Assembly: GCA_947174215.1 (NCBI GenBank)
Contig: CAMWIB010000046.1
Coordinates: forward strand, 1 to 7,753
DNA: 7,753 bases
Reading direction: 5' to 3'
Source: an uncultured Clostridia bacterium
GTDB lineage: Bacteria; Bacillota; Clostridia; Christensenellales; CAG-917
In this document: positions 4,335 through 7,753 of the stretch, in pieces
How positions within the stretch are numbered: position 1 is the first letter of the stretch
How the letters are laid out: each line of letters opens with the position of its first letter
Notes under the pieces: model-generated
Databases searched by the model: none
What the model was told of the DNA's origin: nothing
The model's input: the letters and a program-made list of their open reading frames with translations, nothing else
Made by a program: the position numbers and the translations under genes

Positions 4335-6524
4335 TTAGAAAAGTGACTTCTTTATGTCACCGTCAGTGCAATGGACGATATACTTTCCAGTTCCTTTATC
4401 CCAATCTCTATATTTATGAATCTTCTTCCACTCTTTTTTTGTTCCATTAAAGTGTATGTCTGATAGATTGCGGCACTTTTGAAAGACTTCATTACCTATG
4501 TTTGTAAGATTTTTAGTCATTGTTACGCTTGTGAGATTATAGCAGTTTTTGAATGTCGCATAGTCAATAACTGTCACACCGTCGGGAATTGTTATACTTA
4601 TCAGCTTACTGCACTCAGAAAATGCCTCGGTTCCAATGCTTGTCACATTTGGCGAGATTATTACGTTTGCAAGCTCGCTACACCCACTAAATGCAAAATT
4701 GCTTATATTTGTGACGCTGTTCGGTATAGTTATATTTGTAAGTTCGTTGCAATTATAGAATGCAGAGCCACCAATGGTAGTGATACTTCCGTCGTTTGGA
4801 ATAGTGCTGTTTCTAAACACCGAAATAAGAGTCTTGCTTTTTGTTTCTATAATGCAGTTGTTGGCATAGTGATAATTTGGATTATCTGGTGCTATGACTA
4901 TGTCTGTAAGTGGGCAATCCCAAAATGCAGATGGGGCAATCTTTGCGACGCTTTTACCTATTTTAACACTTGTAAGCTCACTGCATTTACAAAAAGCAAA
5001 TGAGTCTATGACATTCACGCTGTCGGGGATTGTTACGTTTGCAAGCTTACTGCATCCAGAAAACGCATTGTAGTCAATGCTCGTAACGCTGTCAGGAATG
5101 GTTACGCTTGTTAGTTCACTGCATTCCTCAAATGCATGTGTTGCAATACTTTTTGTGCCTTCCTTAATGACAATTGATGTAATGCTATGCTTATCGCCTT
5201 TATATTTGTATGCAACTTTGCCCGCATACACAACTCCATTTGGTTGATTATCATACCACTTTGTGTTCAAGAAGGCATTGTTGCCAATGTGTTCTACACT
5301 GTCGGGGATATTTATTTTAGCAAGGTTTTGACAATTCCAAAATGCCATATAATCAATGCTTGTGACTGTATTAGGAATGGAAATGCTTGTTAAATCTTGC
5401 CTCCATTGAAATTGCTGATTTCTAATTTCTTTTGTACCATAAGGAACTATATAATTTTGAGGCGTTTCTATTTCAGTTGCGACGGTTTTATGCTCCGCAA
5501 GCTGTTCTTTAAGAGCATTCATTTGTTGTTCCATTTGAGCGGACATTTCGGCTTTTTGGGCTTGCAATTCGGCTTGAAGTTTGGCGGCGATTTCAGCTTC
5601 TTTATCAACGGGGTTGATTATCGCCTTTATTGCAGAGCCGAGCTTCTGCATCAAATAAATGTCGTTGTTGTAGCCTTGACAGCTTCTAAGCTCGTCGGGA
5701 AGCTGTTCGGGAGAAAATCCGTCTATAAAGATAGGTATAATAGACTTCGCCTGTGCGGAAGTTCTTGTCATCATCTTGAAACGACTCCACTCGTTACGTA
5801 CCCACTGTGAGTTGAGATAGTCTATATCGGAGCAGAGTACGAGCATTATCTTTGCGGTGTAAAGTGCATGATAAATGTTTGGTTCGTATTCACGTATAAC
5901 GATGTTGTCTAACGAGCGTTCGCTGAAAAACACCTTATAGCTTGTGCTAAGATGATTATATAGGTCGTATGCAAGCTGGTAGTCTTTTGTAAGTTTGTCG
6001 GGGTCTACAAGAGATGATTTCTTAAAGCATATGAAAATATCGTACGGCTTCGTCGAATTTTTTATCGTGCGGTACTTACTCTTTGCTTCCTGCATTTTGT
6101 TTGCGAGGTCTACGAAGCACATAAGCTTGTTGCTGTCATATTCCTGCGCATATTCGATTGCTTTTGAGTAGTATTCTGATTCGTCGATTTCAGTTTGTGC
6201 TATGTCATAAAAAGAGGGGAATTGCTCGCCGTTCTGGTCTGTTTCAAACATTACGCGTTGCTCGCAGAGTAGCAAGTTCCAATATACGTCGGACAAGTCC
6301 TCATTCGCGTACTTTTTGAGCATATTCTTATACAGCATTTCCGCCTGTTTGAAGTTAAGGCTTTCACGGAAGGTTGAAGCGGTTTGAAGTGAATCGTAGA
6401 GCGATGTATTGCCCTCGTGCATTTCATACACGTTATGACAGCAACGGCATTCATATTTGTTGTTTGAAATAAGTTCAAGTCTGCCGCCGCAGGTAGGGCA
6501 TTTCTTTTGCATAAAAATTGGCAT
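4335..6524 (-). CDS. zinc-ribbon / TIR / coiled-coil / BspA-type leucine-rich-repeat protein
   Basis: A 729-residue protein with no signal peptide or membrane segment, so probably cytoplasmic. Domains in order: a zinc ribbon with C9, C12, C26 and C29; a helical, possibly TPR-like region (about 45-155); a TIR domain (about 160-300) with YDIFICF at 161-167, VFFSERSL at 198-205, EYEPNIYHAL at 212-221 and WVRNEWSRF at 241-249; an Ala/Gln/Glu-rich coiled coil (about 306-347); and about twelve 23-residue LRR_5/BspA repeats (about 376-695) of the form LTSVTIPDSVTSIDYNAFSGCSK, closed by FNGTKKEW at 692-699. E214 is a plausible position for the TIR NADase glutamate, which is inference. GGGGA six bases before the ATG supports the start; the Met at residue 5 has no binding site. 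Promoter and terminator are its own. It appears more AT-rich than glgC, suggesting transfer. TIR domains elsewhere cleave NAD+ or mediate assembly; a defence or signalling role is only a hypothesis here. Confidence 0.93.
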   Translation of the reverse strand: MPIFMQKKCPTCGGRLELISNNKYECRCCHNVYEMHEGNTSLYDSLQTASTFRESLNFKQAEMLYKNMLKKYANEDLSDVYWNLLLCEQRVMFETDQNGEQFPSFYDIAQTEIDESEYYSKAIEYAQEYDSNKLMCFVDLANKMQEAKSKYRTIKNSTKPYDIFICFKKSSLVDPDKLTKDYQLAYDLYNHLSTSYKVFFSERSLDNIVIREYEPNIYHALYTAKIMLVLCSDIDYLNSQWVRNEWSRFKMMTRTSAQAKSIIPIFIDGFSPEQLPDELRSCQGYNNDIYLMQKLGSAIKAIINPVDKEAEIAAKLQAELQAQKAEMSAQMEQQMNALKEQLAEHKTVATEIETPQNYIVPYGTKEIRNQQFQWRQDLTSISIPNTVTSIDYMAFWNCQNLAKINIPDSVEHIGNNAFLNTKWYDNQPNGVVYAGKVAYKYKGDKHSITSIVIKEGTKSIATHAFEECSELTSVTIPDSVTSIDYNAFSGCSKLANVTIPDSVNVIDSFAFCKCSELTSVKIGKSVAKIAPSAFWDCPLTDIVIAPDNPNYHYANNCIIETKSKTLISVFRNSTIPNDGSITTIGGSAFYNCNELTNITIPNSVTNISNFAFSGCSELANVIISPNVTSIGTEAFSECSKLISITIPDGVTVIDYATFKNCYNLTSVTMTKNLTNIGNEVFQKCRNLSDIHFNGTKKEWKKIHKYRDWDKGTGKYIVHCTDGDIKKSLF
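4425..5399 (-). repeat. tandem 69-base (23-residue) BspA-type LRR repeats within the TIR gene
   Basis: Protein residues about 376-700 are built of units with the pattern L-T-x-[IV]-x-I-P-x-S-V-T-x-I-x-x-x-A-F-x-x-C-x-x. The DNA repeats accordingly, for example recurrent GTTACGCTTGT-like and GCTTGTGA-like blocks on the + strand. Two interruptions occur: residues about 421-448 (a WYDNQPNGVVYAGK insert) and about 541-585. The repetition also creates a cysteine-rich spurious frame on the opposite strand. Confidence 0.9.
5625..6047 (-). other. TIR domain of the zinc-ribbon/TIR/LRR protein
   Basis: These bases encode residues 160-300. The core strand YDIFICF, the box-2-like VFFSERSLDN, the helix EYEPNIYHAL and the later NEWSRF resemble TIR proteins of clostridia, in which the same blocks typically read YDVFICYKE, VFFSRITLE, YEPYIFAAL and WVKNEWSRF. 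The comparison is from memory, not from a search. Confidence 0.85.
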
Positions 6525-6530
6525 AATTTA

Positions 6531-6535
6531 TCCCC
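6531..6535 (-). promoter_or_regulatory. ribosome binding site of the TIR-LRR gene
   Basis: Read on the - strand, GGGGA lies six bases before the ATG at 6524. It chooses this Met over the one four codons later. It is a weaker match than the AAGGAGG sites of glgC and glgD. Confidence 0.6.
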
Positions 6536-6536
6536 G

Positions 6537-6548
6537 TTCAAATTTGAA
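6537..6548. promoter_or_regulatory. perfect 12-bp palindrome in the TIR-LRR leader, possible operator
   Basis: TTCAAATTTGAA is a perfect palindrome between the predicted transcription start and the ribosome binding site of the TIR-LRR gene. The position suits a repressor site or a short leader hairpin, but the motif is AT-rich and single-copy in the window, so chance remains possible. Confidence 0.4.
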
Positions 6549-6560
6549 ATCGACTCATAC

Positions 6561-6589
6561 ATTGTAGCATAATAAGCCCCTATGCGCAA
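6561..6589 (-). promoter_or_regulatory. candidate promoter of the TIR-LRR gene
   Basis: On the - strand, TTGCGC (6589-6584) and TACAAT (6566-6561) are separated by exactly 17 bases. The -10 matches consensus at five of six; the -35 matches its conserved TTG. The predicted start would be near 6554, giving a leader of about 30 bases. Confidence 0.6.
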
Positions 6590-6631
6590 CGCCGTAATTC
6601 ATTTTGCTTACAGATAGCGTTTTAAGTCCGT

Positions 6632-6660
6632 TTTACTTTTCATTTTTAATTTGATATAAT
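6632..6660 (+). promoter_or_regulatory. candidate promoter of the ABC transporter gene
   Basis: TTTACT (6632-6637) and a perfect TATAAT (6655-6660) are separated by 17 bases. Transcription would begin near 6667, about 37 bases before the ATG. With the - strand promoter at 6561-6589 it forms a divergent, non-overlapping pair. Confidence 0.75.
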
Positions 6661-6703
6661 AGCCATTACCATAAAGCGATATATAAAAGGAATTATTATA
6701 TAT

Positions 6704-7753
6704 ATGAAAACAAATAAGAAAGATAATAAAAACACAAACGGCAAAGGCTTGCTCAAAAGATTCGTAGGTTTTTACAAGCCGCACAAAAAGTTGTTTATCA
6801 TCGATATGATTTGCGCGTTTGTGATATCCGTGTTCAACTTGGTTTACCCGTACGTAACAAAGGAAATTATGAACAACTACGTGCCGAACAAGCTCCTTGA
6901 TATGCTGTTGATTGGCACGTTCGCGCTTCTTGCGTTTTACATCGTCAAGGCGGGACTCAATTTTGTGCTTCAATACTGGGGACACCTCGTCGGCGTGAGA
7001 ATGCAGGCGGATATGCGAAGTAAGCTGTTCAATCACCTGCAAAGGCTTCCGTTTTCCTATTTCGACAACAACAAGACGGGCGTAATTATGAGCCGTATGA
7101 CCAACGACCTCTTCGAGATATCCGAGCTTGCGCACCACGGTCCCGAGGACGTATTCCTCTCGCTCGTGACAATAGTCGGTTCGTTTATTATGCTTGCTCT
7201 CATAAACGTGTATCTCGCGCTTATCGTATTCGCGTTTATTCCTCTTATCGTCATATGCACGGTGCTTATGCGCAAGCGTATGAACAGGGTTTTCGGCGAG
7301 GTGCGCGTAGTGCAGGGCGAAGTGAATGCGGATATCGAAAGCGCGATTTCGGGCGTACGCGTATCCCGTGCGTACACCGCAGATAAGCACGAGAGCGAAA
7401 AGTTTGAGAGCGGCAACGGTAAGTTTGTAAAGGCGAAGAGCAGACAGTACAGAGTTATGGGCGAGTTTTTCTCGTCTATGATGTTCCTGCTTGACTTCCT
7501 GTATTTTGCAGTACTCATTGCAGGCGGACTGTTTTTCTACTACGGCAAGATTGACGCGGGCGAGTTTACGGCGTTCGTTTTGTACATAAGCACACTCATC
7601 ACTCCTATCCGTACGCTTACGACCATATTCGAGCAGATACAGGACGGCGCGACGGGCTTCAAACGCTTCTGCGAGATTATGGATATCGATGAGGAAATGG
7701 AAGTAGAAAACGCCATAGTTCCCGAAAAGCTGAGCGGCGAGATTGTGTTTAAC
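6704..7753 (+). CDS. ABC exporter, fused membrane/ATPase type, 5' part (cut by window end)
   Basis: The reading frame is open from the ATG to the window edge, 350 codons with no stop. The protein has a basic N-terminus (MKTNKKDNKN) and a full type-1 ABC exporter membrane domain with six likely membrane helices at about 30-52, 66-88, 148-169, 171-189, 256-280 and 286-306. Intracellular loops fit the family: RMQADMRSKLFNHLQRLPF at 99-117 followed by SYFDNNKTG, and EVNADIESAISGVRVSRAY at 206-224. The final residues GEIVFN (345-350) are the first strand of the nucleotide-binding domain, so Walker A and the rest lie beyond the window. Such half-transporters work as homo- or heterodimers; many export drugs, lipids or peptides. 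The substrate cannot be told. AAAAGG about 13 bases upstream is a poorly spaced ribosome binding site. It is divergent from the TIR-LRR gene. Confidence 0.93.
   Translation, partial: MKTNKKDNKNTNGKGLLKRFVGFYKPHKKLFIIDMICAFVISVFNLVYPYVTKEIMNNYVPNKLLDMLLIGTFALLAFYIVKAGLNFVLQYWGHLVGVRMQADMRSKLFNHLQRLPFSYFDNNKTGVIMSRMTNDLFEISELAHHGPEDVFLSLVTIVGSFIMLALINVYLALIVFAFIPLIVICTVLMRKRMNRVFGEVRVVQGEVNADIESAISGVRVSRAYTADKHESEKFESGNGKFVKAKSRQYRVMGEFFSSMMFLLDFLYFAVLIAGGLFFYYGKIDAGEFTAFVLYISTLITPIRTLTTIFEQIQDGATGFKRFCEIMDIDEEMEVENAIVPEKLSGEIVFN

Noticed and set aside
4479..5003. 174-codon cysteine-rich open frame on the + strand
   Set aside because: Its regular Cys pattern is the mirror of the 69-base LRR repeats on the other strand, and it has no start signals.
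6608..7390. 260-codon open frame on the - strand
   Set aside because: It is antisense to the ABC exporter, His/Arg-rich and low-complexity in places, and runs through the ABC promoter. It is a shadow frame.
6704..7753. ABC transporter as a partner of the TIR-LRR protein in one system
   Set aside because: The genes are divergent with separate promoters and the exporter looks ordinary. Adjacency alone is not enough.

Overview
The window looks like a chromosomal segment of a low-to-mid GC Bacillota, most likely a gut-type Clostridia. The evidence is the split GlgC/GlgD pair of ADP-glucose pyrophosphorylase subunits, strong AAGGAGG ribosome binding sites, and a cytoplasmic zinc-ribbon/TIR protein of a style I associate with clostridial genomes. 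I cannot name a species.

Left half (about 1-4290): a glycogen-synthesis locus on the + strand. glgC (catalytic ADP-glucose pyrophosphorylase) and glgD (its degenerate paralogue, probably a regulatory subunit) are 12 bases apart and clearly co-transcribed. After a 263-base gap comes glgA (glycogen synthase), which uses the ADP-glucose they make. No branching enzyme or phosphorylase is in the window. The gap is unusual. It opens with a 130-base imperfect palindrome (2520-2649) whose left arm contains the glgD stop codon. An A/C-rich, almost G-free stretch follows, then a 13-bp hairpin ending just before the glgA ribosome binding site. A bidirectional terminator (4260-4286) closes the locus.

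Middle (4335-6524, - strand): one 729-residue protein convergent with glgA. In order it has a zinc ribbon, a helical region, a TIR domain, a coiled coil and about twelve BspA-type 23-residue leucine-rich repeats. It has no signal peptide or membrane segment. It appears more AT-rich than the glycogen genes and has its own promoter and terminator, so it reads as a free-standing accessory gene. It is the best candidate here for something not well described: a possible single-gene TIR sensor/effector with a layout recalling plant TIR-LRR receptors.

Right end (6704-7753, + strand): the first 350 codons of an ABC exporter, transcribed divergently from the TIR gene across a 179-base intergenic region with a good promoter in each direction. 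The window ends at the start of its ATPase domain.

The first 199 bases hold no gene that I can support. They contain a degenerate array with a period of about 14 bases, followed by the glgC leader.
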